A stretch of 54,326 nucleotides of DNA from a bacterium (GCA_021794205.1 JAJYRH010000016.1:1-54326); one strand, 5' to 3'. Positions 9,113 through 17,850 are shown, counted from the first letter of the stretch. Numbers and translations: made by a program. The notes: a model not told the origin generated them from the sequence alone.

Positions 9113-10789
9113 ATGCCGAAGCAACCGCTCATGGCACAAGAACGCGATCGTCTCGATGTCGATGTCCTCTTCGTGGGCGCAGGGCCCGCCTCTCTCGCCG
9201 GCGCGATCCGGCTCGGCCAGCTCGCCGCCGAAAAGAAGCAAGCACTCGAAATCCTCGTGATCGAAAAGGGCGGCGATATCGGGAGCCACGGGCTCTCCGG
9301 CGCCGTTATGGATCCCAAGGGGATCTCCGAGTTGCTCCCGGATTGGCTGCAGCGCGGCGCGCCGGTGGAGTCGCCGGTCACCAGCGACGAACTCTGGTTT
9401 CTCACCGCGAGCGGGAAGATCAAAGCGCCGTTTACGCCGCCGCCGCTCAACAACCACGGCAAATACGTCGCGAGCTTGCAGAAGATGGCGAAGTGGCTCG
9501 GCGAGCAGGCCGAAGCCGCCGGGGCGCAGGTCTTCGCCGAGTTCCCCGGGCAGGAGCTGCTCTGGGACGGCGACCGCGTCGTCGGCGTGCGCACCGGGGA
9601 TAAGGGCGTCGCGCACGACGGGACGCACAAAGCCAACTACGAGCCCGGTGCCGATATCTATGCGAAGGTCGTCGTGCTCGGCGAGGGGGTGCGGGGAACG
9701 CTTGCCAAGCAGGCGATCGCGAAGTTGCAGCTCGACGCGGGCAAAGAGCCGCAAGTCTATGCCGCGGGCGTCAAAGAGCTCTGGAAGCTTCCGGCGGGGC
9801 GCTTCGCCGCGGGCGCGGTGATTCACACGCTGGGCTATCCCCTCGCCCCCGATACGTTCGGCGGCGGCTTTATCTACGGCATGGCCGACGACGTGCTCGA
9901 TATCGGCCACGTGACCGGGCTCGATGCGAAGAACCCGACGAGCGACCCGCACAACCAGTTGCAGCGCATGAAGCAGCATCCCGCCGTTGCCGCGTTGCTT
10001 GCGGAGGGTAAACTCATTCGCTACGGCGCGAAGGCGATTCCCGAAGGCGGTTTCTTTGCGATGCCGCGCCCGTATGCCGACGGCCTCTTGCTCACCGGCG
10101 ATTCCGCCGGCTTCCTCAACGGCATGCGCCTCAAGGGCATCCATCTCGCGATCAAATCGGGAATGCTCGCGGCCGAAACCATCTTTGCCGCCGTGCAAGC
10201 CGATCGTTACGACGCGCAACAACTCAGCGGCTTCGTCGATCGCTTCCAATCATCGTGGGCGTACGAAGAGATGCGTTCCGCGCGCAACTTCCACCAAGGC
10301 TTCGAGCACGGAATGTGGGCGGGCATGTTCAACGCCGGGCTCTCGACGGTCACCGGTGGGCGCGCGTTCGGGTTTATCGATAAACTCGGCGCGGTCGCCG
10401 GGCACGAACGCATGGAGAAGCGCGGCTACAAGCCCGACCCAGCGCCGCGCGCGACGACCGACAACGTTCTCACGTTCGACAAACTGACCGACGTCTTCAA
10501 TTCGGGCACGATGCACGACGAAGACCAACCCTGCCACCTGCACGTCGCCGATACGAATATCTGTCGCGATCGCTGCACGGTGGAGTATGGAAACCCGTGC
10601 GGATATTTCTGCCCCGCAGCGGTCTACGAACCGCTCTTCGAAAAGAAGGATGGAAAAGTCGAAGGGCGGCTGCAGATTAATTTCACCAACTGCGTGCATT
10701 GCAAGACCTGCGATATCGCCGATCCCTACCAGATCATCACCTGGGTCCCGCCGCAGGGCGGCGAGGGCCCCGTCTACACGGGGATGTAG
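9113..10789 (+). CDS. Electron transfer flavoprotein-ubiquinone oxidoreductase
   Basis: A 558-residue ETF-QO that passes electrons from reduced electron-transfer flavoprotein to the quinone pool at the membrane, linking acyl-CoA and amino-acid dehydrogenases to respiration. The FAD-binding N-terminus has GAGPAS at 22-27 followed by VIEKGGDIGSHGLSGAVMDP. A second FAD segment is LLTGDSAGFLNGMRLKGIH. The C-terminus has the [4Fe-4S] motif NCVHCKTCDIADPYQ with an upstream Cys. ATG 9113 follows AGGGAGAG and gives the normal family length. An upstream frame extension is rejected because it overlaps the divergent gene. thiO starts only 3 bp after its stop, so it heads the thi operon here. Confidence 0.95.
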   Translation: MPKQPLMAQERDRLDVDVLFVGAGPASLAGAIRLGQLAAEKKQALEILVIEKGGDIGSHGLSGAVMDPKGISELLPDWLQRGAPVESPVTSDELWFLTASGKIKAPFTPPPLNNHGKYVASLQKMAKWLGEQAEAAGAQVFAEFPGQELLWDGDRVVGVRTGDKGVAHDGTHKANYEPGADIYAKVVVLGEGVRGTLAKQAIAKLQLDAGKEPQVYAAGVKELWKLPAGRFAAGAVIHTLGYPLAPDTFGGGFIYGMADDVLDIGHVTGLDAKNPTSDPHNQLQRMKQHPAVAALLAEGKLIRYGAKAIPEGGFFAMPRPYADGLLLTGDSAGFLNGMRLKGIHLAIKSGMLAAETIFAAVQADRYDAQQLSGFVDRFQSSWAYEEMRSARNFHQGFEHGMWAGMFNAGLSTVTGGRAFGFIDKLGAVAGHERMEKRGYKPDPAPRATTDNVLTFDKLTDVFNSGTMHDEDQPCHLHVADTNICRDRCTVEYGNPCGYFCPAAVYEPLFEKKDGKVEGRLQINFTNCVHCKTCDIADPYQIITWVPPQGGEGPVYTGM

Positions 10790-10792
10790 GGA

Positions 10793-11929
10793 ATGAATGC
10801 GATGGAAGAACGCGGAGAGATCGTCATAATCGGCGCGGGGCTCATCGGCTTGAGCCTCGCCTTCGAACTTCGCCGTCGCGGGGCGCGCGTCGCGGTCTTC
10901 GACCGCTTCGAGCCCGCGAAGGCGGCGTCGTGGGCCGCTGCGGGCATGCTCGCAGCGCGCACCGAGGAGATCGCCGACGAGCCGATGCACGCGCTCTGCA
11001 ACGACGCGCTCGCGGGCTTTCCCGCGTTCGTCGAACGGGTGCGCGAGGCGAGTGCGATCGATCCGCAACTCCGCCGCGACGGCATCGTGCAAGCGGCGTT
11101 CGACGAAGCGAGCCTCGCTCGTCTGCAGGCACGCGCGCGCGCACTCGCCGCTGCGGGGATCGCGCACACGTTGTTCGACGCACGCGGTGCGCTCGCGTTG
11201 GAGCCCGCGCTTGCGAGCAACGTACTTGGGGCATTGCTCACGCATGACGAAGGGAGCGTCGACAATCGGTTGCTCGGACGTGCGCTCCTTGCGGCGCTCG
11301 CGCGCATGCACGTTCAAGTGGCGACGAGTGAAGAGATCGAGGTTGAGTTCGATGCCCGGCGCGTTTGCGGCGTACGTACGCGTTGGGGATTCCGCCCCGC
11401 CGAGATCGTCGTCAATGCCGCCGGTGCCTGGGCGCCGCACGTCGCCGGGATTCCCGAAGCCTGTCGTCCGCCGGTCGAACCGGTGAAGGGTGAGATGCTC
11501 GCACTCGCGATGCCGCACGATTTCATCCGTCACACCATGTGGCTGGGCGGCTGTTACGTCGTTCCGCGGACCGATGGGCGCTTGCTCGTCGGAGCGACCG
11601 GCGAGCGCGTCGGCTTCGACCACCGCGTGACCGCGGGCGGACAGCGCCAACTGCTCGACCGCGTTCTGCAGGGCGCGCCGAGCCTCGCAGGTTTTGCGCT
11701 CGTCGAACAATGGTCGGGGTTGCGTCCGGGCACCCCCGACGAACGCCCGATTCTCGGGCGGACGCCGCGCGAGGGCTATCTCCTGGCGACCGGTCATTAC
11801 CGCAACGGCGTGCTGCTCTGCGCGCAGACCGCGAGCTTGCTCGCCGACGAGATCGAACGCGGCACGCCGATCGATCCCGCGTTCGCGCTCGCGCGATTCG
11901 CCGAGAACGGAGCCGCGGTCGGCGCGTGA
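10793..11929 (+). CDS. thiO: Glycine oxidase ThiO (thiamine thiazole pathway)
   Basis: A 378-residue FAD-dependent amine oxidase of the D-amino-acid oxidase type. It shows the dinucleotide-binding GAGLIGLSLAFEL at the N-terminus, AASWAAAGML, VNAAGAWAPH in the middle, and GATGERVGFD and GLRPGTPDERPILG near the end, all typical of ThiO. The enzyme oxidises glycine to iminoglycine (dehydroglycine) plus H2O2, the nitrogen and carbon donor for the thiazole ring. It lies 3 bp after ETF-QO, and its stop overlaps the GTG start of thiS. A second ATG at 10802 is an alternative start. Confidence 0.92.
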   Translation: MNAMEERGEIVIIGAGLIGLSLAFELRRRGARVAVFDRFEPAKAASWAAAGMLAARTEEIADEPMHALCNDALAGFPAFVERVREASAIDPQLRRDGIVQAAFDEASLARLQARARALAAAGIAHTLFDARGALALEPALASNVLGALLTHDEGSVDNRLLGRALLAALARMHVQVATSEEIEVEFDARRVCGVRTRWGFRPAEIVVNAAGAWAPHVAGIPEACRPPVEPVKGEMLALAMPHDFIRHTMWLGGCYVVPRTDGRLLVGATGERVGFDHRVTAGGQRQLLDRVLQGAPSLAGFALVEQWSGLRPGTPDERPILGRTPREGYLLATGHYRNGVLLCAQTASLLADEIERGTPIDPAFALARFAENGAAVGA

Positions 11930-12129
11930 AGGTCGAGATCAACGGCGAGAAGCGCGAACTGCCCGCCGCGGAGGCGACGCTCGCCGAAGTGCTGGCGGCG
12001 CTTGAGATCGAGGCACGCGGCGTGGCAATCGCGTGCAACGACCGCGTGGTGCGACGCAGCGAGTACGCCCGCCACCGCATCGCCGAAGGAGATCGCATCG
12101 AGATCGTTCGAGCGGTCGCCGGTGGGTAA
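11926..12129 (+). CDS. thiS: ThiS sulfur carrier protein
   Basis: A 67-residue ubiquitin-like sulfur carrier. It begins [12 protein letters not shown], carries [13 protein letters not shown] in the middle and ends in the diglycine AVAGG, which is adenylylated and then thiocarboxylated to deliver sulfur to ThiG. The start is GTG 11926, overlapping the thiO stop in GTGA, a clear sign of translational coupling. Length is right for ThiS. No thiF, thiE or thiC is present nearby, so activation and later steps must be encoded elsewhere. Confidence 0.93.
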   Translation: MKVEINGEKRELPAAEATLAEVLAALEIEARGVAIACNDRVVRRSEYARHRIAEGDRIEIVRAVAGG

Positions 12130-12191
12130 ACCGCGCAGGAACGACCTTAGCGGGATGCGCGCTCCACGCGACGATGGAAGATAGAGGGGTC

Positions 12192-12986
12192 ATGCAGAAC
12201 TTCGAGGATAGCCCGCTCCGCATCGGAGCCTACGAGTTCCATTCGCGCTTGATCGTCGGGACCGGAAAGTATCCGTCGATGGAGGCGATGCAGGCCGCTC
12301 ACGCCGCGAGCGGAGCGGAGATGGTGACCGTCGCGATACGGCGCGTCAATCTCGGTGAGAAGGGTGGTTCGCTGCTCGATTACATCGATCGATCGAAGAT
12401 GACGATTCTGCCGAACACCGCAGGGTGCTTCAATGCCCGGGAAGCGGTCGCGACCGCGCAGCTCGCGCGCGAATTGCTCGAAACCGATCTCATCAAACTC
12501 GAAGTTATCGGCGATACGCAGACGTTGCACCCCGATACGCGCGAAACGTTGCTTGCGGCCGAACAACTCGTTTCCGATGGATTTACGGTTTTGCCGTATA
12601 TCGGTGACGATCCGGTAGCCTGCGCGCAACTCGAAGCGCTCGGATGCGCCGCGGTAATGCCGCTCGCCGCGCCGATCGGCAGCGGATTGGGAATCTGCAA
12701 CCCGTACACGATCCGCATCATCAAAGAACGCGCGGGCGTTCCGGTGATCGTCGATGCAGGCGTCGGCACGGCCTCCGATGCTGCGGTGGCGATGGAGTTG
12801 GGTGTCGACGCTTTACTGATGAATACCGGTATTGCTGCCGCGCAAAATCCCGTTGCGATGGCCGAAGCGATGGCGCTCGCAACGCGTGCCGGACGGCTCG
12901 CATTTCTCTCCGGGCGGATGGAGAAGCGCCTCTACGCAAATGCATCGAGCCCGATGCAAGGACTCATCGGCGCGCCGTCCGCGTAA
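12192..12986 (+). CDS. thiG: Thiazole synthase ThiG
   Basis: A 264-residue TIM-barrel enzyme that joins deoxyxylulose 5-phosphate, dehydroglycine and the ThiS thiocarboxylate into the thiamine thiazole phosphate. Recognised by [12 protein letters not shown], the Schiff-base lysine in LIKLEVIGD near residue 100, [32 protein letters not shown] and [12 protein letters not shown] (phosphate loop). The end [15 protein letters not shown] is also typical. ATG 12192 follows GAGGGGTC; a frame extension upstream is not supported. It lies 62 bp after thiS. I looked for a TPP riboswitch in front of thiO and thiG and saw none. Confidence 0.95.
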   Translation: MQNFEDSPLRIGAYEFHSRLIVGTGKYPSMEAMQAAHAASGAEMVTVAIRRVNLGEKGGSLLDYIDRSKMTILPNTAGCFNAREAVATAQLARELLETDLIKLEVIGDTQTLHPDTRETLLAAEQLVSDGFTVLPYIGDDPVACAQLEALGCAAVMPLAAPIGSGLGICNPYTIRIIKERAGVPVIVDAGVGTASDAAVAMELGVDALLMNTGIAAAQNPVAMAEAMALATRAGRLAFLSGRMEKRLYANASSPMQGLIGAPSA

Positions 12987-13042
12987 CGCCGCGCTGGCCC
13001 GGGTAGGCGCAGAACTTTGTCATCCCGAGTAAACGCAGATCG

Positions 13043-13158
13043 TTGTCATCCCAAGTAGCCCTCGAAGAGGGCGTATCGAGGGAAACGAACGCGCCTCGAT
13101 ACGGGCGCTGAAGCGCCCTACTCGGCGTGACAAAAGCAGCGCCTACTCGGCGTGACAA
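13043..13158. repeat. Two oppositely oriented hairpin repeats (TCGATAC/TACTCGG family)
   Basis: The first, inverted copy has arms GCCCTC (13058-13063) and GAGGGC (13067-13072), flanked by AAGTA and GTATCGAG. The second, direct copy has GGGCGC (13103-13108) and GCGCCC (13113-13118) between TCGATAC and TACTCGGCGTGACA, plus an extra TACTCGGCGTGACA at about 13144. The stems differ in sequence but each is perfectly paired. Confidence 0.85.
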
Positions 13159-13236
13159 CGTTGCGCTGCGCGGATGGACGAAAGGGCGCTACTCGCACAC
13201 AACCGATAAGCGATCGTGCGATGTCGGCGCACCCGA

Positions 13237-13300
13237 CGAGCGCTTAAGCGAGCGGCGAGGACCCTGACATTGCTTGTCCGAGCCGCGAGCGTCTAGCGAG
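13237..13300 (-). repeat. Exact 64-bp dispersed repeat, copy 1
   Basis: The reverse complement of this stretch equals 53997-54060 at all 64 positions. It contains the palindrome CGCTTAAGCG. In both copies it sits next to hairpin/TACTCGG repeats with roughly 80 bp in between, so it is probably part of a larger composite repeat. Confidence 0.92.
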
Positions 13301-13354
13301 AAGCGGTGCGCCGCAGTCGCACGGTCGCGTACGCGCGCGATCGCGCGTCGATCG

Positions 13355-13510
13355 GCGCCTCGATACGGGCGCCGAAGCGCCCTACTCGGCGTGACAAGAG
13401 CAGCGCCCTACTCGGCGTGACAAAAGCAGCGCCCTACTCGGCGTGACAAAAGCAGCGCCTACTCGGCGTGACAAAAGCAGTGCCCTACTCGGCGTGACAA
13501 AAGCAGCGCC
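13355..13510 (+). repeat. Hairpin-led 26-bp tandem repeat
   Basis: A TCGATAC-flanked hairpin (GGGCGC 13367-13372, loop CGAA, GCGCCC 13377-13382) leads into five copies of a 25-26-bp unit CTACTCGGCGTGACAAAAGC, starting at 13382, 13408, 13434, 13459 and 13485. The whole stretch 12987-13521 between thiG and the methyltransferase holds only repeats; I see no gene in it. Confidence 0.9.
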
Positions 13511-13521
13511 GACGCAGCGTG

Positions 13522-14091
13522 TCAGAAGCGGCGATGCGCGAGGACGAACCAATGCACGGCGCCGCGTAACGGCGCGCGCTCGTGCGCCCAGCCCCCGGCG
13601 ATATCATCCACCTCGACCTCGCGCAGATCGGCGATCCTGAAGCGCTCGTCGAGCGCCCTCCGGAGTCCCGCCTCGTCGTAGTAGCTGTGCGCGACACCGC
13701 GCTCGTCCCCTTCGCTCGGCGCGAAGGTGATCGGACCGAGCCGAGTGCCCGTGCCGAAGCGGGCATCTAACATCGAGCCGAAGGTCGCTGCGAGCGGCGC
13801 GCCGGGGCTCAGGGCCCGTGCGATATCGCCCATCAGCTCCGAGATCGCTTCGGGGCTGCCGTGAAGGAGCGCGTGGGTTGAGATCGCCGCCATAGCGGGG
13901 GGCATATCGGCAGCCTCGGGATCGAAGTGGACAACCTCAAATCCGGCGGCCTCGAGCGCGCGGTGGTTGCGCCCGCTGCCATGCCCGATCTCGAGTACGC
14001 GGGCGCCGCGAGGGAGCCGCGCGACGAGCTCGCGCGCGAGCGGGTGGGCGGCGCGCAAGATGTCGGCGAGATTTAGGGAAGAGTCGCTCAT
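13522..14091 (-). CDS. Class I SAM-dependent methyltransferase-like protein
   Basis: A 189-residue Rossmann protein with the SAM loop VLEIGHGSGRNHRALEAAGF near residues 30-50, then FDPEAADMP and LLHGSPEAISELMGDIARALSPGAPLAATFGS, the usual layout of class I methyltransferases. The substrate is not evident. ATG 14091 is chosen because GGAA lies just upstream; ATG 14109 is possible. The chosen start shares CATG with the divergent channel gene, so there is no intergenic space at all. The gene ends inside the edge of the repeat island. Short for the family, so substrate recognition must be minimal. Confidence 0.78.
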   Translation of the reverse strand: MSDSSLNLADILRAAHPLARELVARLPRGARVLEIGHGSGRNHRALEAAGFEVVHFDPEAADMPPAMAAISTHALLHGSPEAISELMGDIARALSPGAPLAATFGSMLDARFGTGTRLGPITFAPSEGDERGVAHSYYDEAGLRRALDERFRIADLREVEVDDIAGGWAHERAPLRGAVHWFVLAHRRF

Positions 14092-16042
14092 GCTTTCCGA
14101 AGCGCTCATTATCGTTGTAGGCGGTGATGACCTCGCATATGAAGTCTGTGCGGAGATTTTGAAAACGCGCGGACATCAGGTTGCGCTCGTCTGGAAGCAC
14201 GATGACGATCGCGCCGATCGGCGGTTCACTCAGTTGGCCGAACGTTTAGCCGAGCAGTACGGCGAGAGCTTCCGGTTCGTTCGCGCCGATGCCACCGACG
14301 GCGATGCTTTGCGTCAGGCCGGGCTCAAAGAGAAAGACGATCCGAATCTCGAGCATCGATTTTTTGCGCTCGTAGCGGTTTCGCCGAGCGATCGTCTCAA
14401 TCTTCGCATCGCGCTCGCGGCGCGCGATATCAACGATACGGTGCGCGTAACGATCCGGCAGTTCAATCCGCTGCTCGGGCAAAAGATCCAAGAGGGCTTG
14501 CGGCAGAACTGTACCGCAATCTCGCCTGCGGCCCACGCGGCCGCTACTTACGCCGCAGCCGCCATCGACCCGGCCTGCCGCTATGCGATGCCGTTCCCGA
14601 CGCTCGAGACGCTCGCCGAGCGGCGTTCGCGCCCGCGTAGCAACGCGGACGAAGGCGACGAAGTCGGCGAAATGCGCACCTCGGGGCTCTTCGGATTCTC
14701 CGAGCGAACCGGCGCGGAGTTCGGCGTCGTCGGGCTCAACGTCGATCAGGCAGAACGCCGCATCAACGCGCGCATCGTTTCCGTGAACGGCGAATATCCC
14801 TATCTCTGCACGGGCGATGCGTCGGCCGCCGATCCCGACCTGATCGCGCGAAAAATTCAAGCCGAGGATCGACTCGTCGTATTCGGCGCTATGCGCGCGC
14901 TCAAGCGCAGCACCGCCGAATTTCGCGAACGTCGCCCCTGGCGCCTGAGCGAGCGATTGCAGGCGGCCCTCGGCGATATTGCGACTGGAATTCGACGTAC
15001 CGAGCCGATATTGCGTACCGTTACGATCGTAAGCTTCGGATTGTTCGTGTGCTTTTCGATTTTTTTTAGCGTGGTTCTCAAACTCAATCCGCTCGTCGCG
15101 GTCTATTACGTCGTCACGACGATGACGACCGTCGGATACGGCGATATCACGCCGTGTGCGAATTGCGCCTCGGGCCCGTTGGCCGCGCCGGCGGTCGCTG
15201 CCCTCTTCGTTGCAATGTTCGCCATGCTGACCGGGATCTTCGTGTTCGCGGTCTTCACCGCAACGATTACCTCGACGCTCAATGCAGCGCAGATACGGAG
15301 GTTGCGCGGATTGCGGCAGATCCATCGCTCGGGGCACGTTATCGTCTGCGGCTCGGGCAACGTCGGATCGTTGGTGATCGACTACCTGCGCGAACTCGGC
15401 GAAGAGGTGGTGGTGATCGAGAAGAACCCCGACACGATGCTCGTCGAGTTGGCGCGCGATCACAAAGTCGATTTGTTGACCGGCGACGTGACCAACGACG
15501 AAACCATCGCCTTCAGCTCTCCCGAACGCGCGAAGGCGCTCGTCGGCGTTACCAACAGCGATACCGGAAATCTCGAAGCAGCGTTGGGCGCGCGTTCGCG
15601 CGCGCCCGCCGAGTCGCCGCTTCATGTGGTGCTGCGCGTCGACGACCGGGCATTCGGAGAATCGATCCAACGCCACTTCGGCATTACGTCCTTTTCGACG
15701 AGCGAATTAACCGCCGCGACGATCGCCGGGCTCGCCCGGTTCGAATCGACACGCGGGCGATTTCAGGTGCCGCGCTCGAACGGCGATGGCGTGGCGACCT
15801 ATCAACTCGCCGAACGGCTCCAGGGCGAAGAGAACCTCCCGCCGCCCTCTCCGCCCGACCTCACCGCTCGGGGCGAATCGGTTCGCTGGATCCCGCTTTT
15901 TGTCTGGAGAGAGTCCGCCCGGGGCAAGGGAATGGCGCTCTCCATCCACAACTTTCGCGGAGAGGTCGAACCGGGGGACCGGCTCCTCTTCATGGTACCC
16001 CTCGATCAGTTTGTCGTAGGGGCAGGAAAGGACAGTGCATGA
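14090..16042 (+). CDS. Two-TM potassium channel with two RCK/TrkA-N domains
   Basis: A 650-residue inner-membrane channel. Residues 1-150 form a first NAD-binding-like regulatory domain (ALIIVVGGDDLAYEVCAEIL; VRADATDGDAL). TM1 lies at about 307-333. The pore TMTTVGYGD (about 344-352) is the canonical K+ selectivity filter, and TM2 is at about 367-397. A second RCK domain starts near 415 (GHVIVCGSGNVGSLVIDYL; VIEKNPD; LLTGDVTND), and a C-terminal ligand-binding-like lobe ends in EVEPGDRLLFMVP. The start ATG 14090 has GGGAAGAG upstream. The stop overlaps the peroxiredoxin start in ATGA. A regulatory domain on both sides of the membrane part is less common than a single C-terminal RCK. Confidence 0.92.
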   Translation: MLSEALIIVVGGDDLAYEVCAEILKTRGHQVALVWKHDDDRADRRFTQLAERLAEQYGESFRFVRADATDGDALRQAGLKEKDDPNLEHRFFALVAVSPSDRLNLRIALAARDINDTVRVTIRQFNPLLGQKIQEGLRQNCTAISPAAHAAATYAAAAIDPACRYAMPFPTLETLAERRSRPRSNADEGDEVGEMRTSGLFGFSERTGAEFGVVGLNVDQAERRINARIVSVNGEYPYLCTGDASAADPDLIARKIQAEDRLVVFGAMRALKRSTAEFRERRPWRLSERLQAALGDIATGIRRTEPILRTVTIVSFGLFVCFSIFFSVVLKLNPLVAVYYVVTTMTTVGYGDITPCANCASGPLAAPAVAALFVAMFAMLTGIFVFAVFTATITSTLNAAQIRRLRGLRQIHRSGHVIVCGSGNVGSLVIDYLRELGEEVVVIEKNPDTMLVELARDHKVDLLTGDVTNDETIAFSSPERAKALVGVTNSDTGNLEAALGARSRAPAESPLHVVLRVDDRAFGESIQRHFGITSFSTSELTAATIAGLARFESTRGRFQVPRSNGDGVATYQLAERLQGEENLPPPSPPDLTARGESVRWIPLFVWRESARGKGMALSIHNFRGEVEPGDRLLFMVPLDQFVVGAGKDSA

Positions 16043-16494
16043 TCGGAGTCGGCGACACCTTACCGAAAGTGACGCTCCTCGACGATGAAGGCCGGATGGT
16101 TGATACCTCCAGCTTCCTTGGCGCACCCCTCGTTCTCTATTTTTATCCGAAGGACGATACGCCCGGCTGCACGAGCGAGGCTTCGCAGTTCCGCGATATC
16201 TATCGTTCCTTCGAACGCAAGGGCGCCAAAATCGTCGGCGTCTCGCGTGACCCCGTGCTCTCGCATCAGAAATTTAAGGCGAAGTATAAAATTCCATTCG
16301 CGCTGCTTTCGGACACGGAGTCAGAGCTCTGCAATGCGTGCGGCGTACTCGTCGAAAAAAATATGTATGGGAAAAAACGCATCGGCGTCGCGCGTGCGAC
16401 GTTTCTTTTCGATGCGGCCGGGAAGGTCGTCGCGCTTTGGCCGAAGGTCACGGTGGACGGACACGCTGAAGAGGTGCTTGCGGCAATACCATGA
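16039..16494 (+). CDS. bcp: Peroxiredoxin of the BCP/PrxQ family
   Basis: A 151-residue thiol peroxidase that reduces H2O2 and organic peroxides. The peroxidatic cysteine is C44 in DDTPGCTSEASQFRD. In the standard two-Cys form a resolving cysteine sits five residues later; here that position is S49, so resolution must use another cysteine (LCNACG lies further on) or an external thiol. Other family marks are YFYPKDDTPG and FALLSDTE. The gene is coupled on both sides by ATGA overlaps, to the K+ channel upstream and the RNase Z-like gene downstream. Confidence 0.93.
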   Translation: MIGVGDTLPKVTLLDDEGRMVDTSSFLGAPLVLYFYPKDDTPGCTSEASQFRDIYRSFERKGAKIVGVSRDPVLSHQKFKAKYKIPFALLSDTESELCNACGVLVEKNMYGKKRIGVARATFLFDAAGKVVALWPKVTVDGHAEEVLAAIP

Positions 16495-17267
16495 GCGACG
16501 ACCGTTTGCGTTTGCGCATCCTCGGGTCGAGCGACTCGGTTCCCCGGGCGTGGCGCGCGTGTAGCTGCTATTTGCTGCAGAGCCGCGAAACCTCGATTAT
16601 CATGGATTTCGGGACTGGCGCGCTGCCGCGTCTGCGCGGCGCCATCTCGTATCCGAAGCTCGACGCGATGCTGATCTCGCACATGCACGCAGATCACTTC
16701 GTCGATCTCATTCCCTTGCGTTACGGCCTGAAATACGGCCCGGAGTTTCGCGAAGAACGCCTCCCGCTCTGGCTGCCGCCCAACGGCACCGAGATGCTTC
16801 GCGCGCTCTGCGGGGCGTTCGCCTCGGAGGGGCCGGGCGATTTTCTCGACGATGTATTCGACGTACAAGAATACGATCCGGAGAAGCCGCTGCACATTAA
16901 CGACATGTGCGTCACCTTCACCAAGACCATCCATTACATCGATTGCTATGCCATGCGGATCGAATACGACGATCGGGTGCTGACGTACTCGGCCGACACC
17001 GCGCCCTGCGATCGGGTGATCAAACACGCCGAAGACTGCGATCTCTTTATCTGCGAGGCAACTCTCGGGCTGACGCCGGAGAAGGGTATGCGCGGGCACG
17101 CGACGGCGCCCGAGGCAGCCGAGATGGCCGAACGCGCCGGCGCGCGGCACCTCTTGCTCACGCATTACGGAAGCAAGGTCAACCCCGACGATATGCACGA
17201 TGCCGCGGCTCGCGTCTTTGGCGGCCGCGTGACGATCGCCGACGACGGTAACGAATTTCAGATTTGA
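16491..17267 (+). CDS. RNase Z-like MBL-fold hydrolase
   Basis: A 258-residue metallo-beta-lactamase-fold protein with H64-x-H66-x-D68-H69 (SHMHADHFVDL), HYIDCYAMRIEYDDRVLTYSADT (zinc-bridging Asp) and the late histidine in LLLTHYGS. The layout matches the short RNase Z/ElaC-like family, which lacks a long flexible arm; some members process tRNA 3' ends while others are phosphodiesterases. The start ATG overlaps the bcp stop. It could be the cell's RNase Z or a paralogue; the sequence alone does not decide. Confidence 0.85.
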   Translation: MSDDRLRLRILGSSDSVPRAWRACSCYLLQSRETSIIMDFGTGALPRLRGAISYPKLDAMLISHMHADHFVDLIPLRYGLKYGPEFREERLPLWLPPNGTEMLRALCGAFASEGPGDFLDDVFDVQEYDPEKPLHINDMCVTFTKTIHYIDCYAMRIEYDDRVLTYSADTAPCDRVIKHAEDCDLFICEATLGLTPEKGMRGHATAPEAAEMAERAGARHLLLTHYGSKVNPDDMHDAAARVFGGRVTIADDGNEFQI

Positions 17268-17289
17268 GGGCGCGTCCCCGGGCGGAGCG

Positions 17290-17850
17290 CTAGTTTTCGG
17301 TCTTCGCGTCTCCGCGCGGAAGCGAGAAAGAAATGAGCGCGTTGATCGGCGCGAGCCCTCGGCTGACCACGGCGTACGGCGTCACTTGCAGCCCGAGCGC
17401 CTCCAGGCGCGCCTTTGCGGTGATCAACTCGCTCGCATTGGTGATGACATCCTCCAGTAACAACACGTGCTGCCCGGGCGCGTACGCACCTTCGACGTAC
17501 TCGTCGGGGAAAGCGCCGTAACCCTTGGGCTGTTTGCGAACCGCGAGCATCGGGAGACCGGTGAGCTGCGAGACCGCCGTCGCGATAATGACGCCGCCGA
17601 GCTCGGTTCCGCCGATGACGTCGGGGCGTAGGTGTGCGATCACCGGAGTGAAGAAGCGCGCGATCCGGCGCAACACCACGGGATCGCTGAAAAGACGAAA
17701 CTTATCGATGTAATAGTCGCTGCGCACGCCGCCCGAGAGTTGGTAATCCCCTCGGGTCAGCGCGCGCTCGACGATGGTTTTGCGAAGCCAAGCGATATCG
17801 CCCGGAGGCACGATCGATTCGCCCGGGTGACCTAAATGCTCCATTGCCAT
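17290..17850 (-). CDS. pyrE: Orotate phosphoribosyltransferase
   Basis: A 186-residue type I phosphoribosyltransferase that would convert orotate and PRPP to OMP in pyrimidine synthesis. Evidence is the N-terminal RGDYQLSGGVRSDYYIDKF substrate segment, GGTELGGVIIATAVS, the lysine-rich AVRKQPKGYG loop and the PRPP loop HVLLLEDVITNAS. The usual TTG(G/A) after EDVxT is replaced by NAS, a mild departure from the consensus. Start ATG 17850 (or 17844) lies inside the 3' end of the upstream lipoprotein gene, so translation is coupled. It is the last gene of the long minus-strand run. Confidence 0.85.
   Translation of the reverse strand: MAMEHLGHPGESIVPPGDIAWLRKTIVERALTRGDYQLSGGVRSDYYIDKFRLFSDPVVLRRIARFFTPVIAHLRPDVIGGTELGGVIIATAVSQLTGLPMLAVRKQPKGYGAFPDEYVEGAYAPGQHVLLLEDVITNASELITAKARLEALGLQVTPYAVVSRGLAPINALISFSLPRGDAKTEN

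Noticed and set aside
10720-12191. TPP riboswitch before thiO or thiG
   Set aside because: I looked for the conserved THI-box parts (CTGAGA and the ACCTGA helix) and did not see them.
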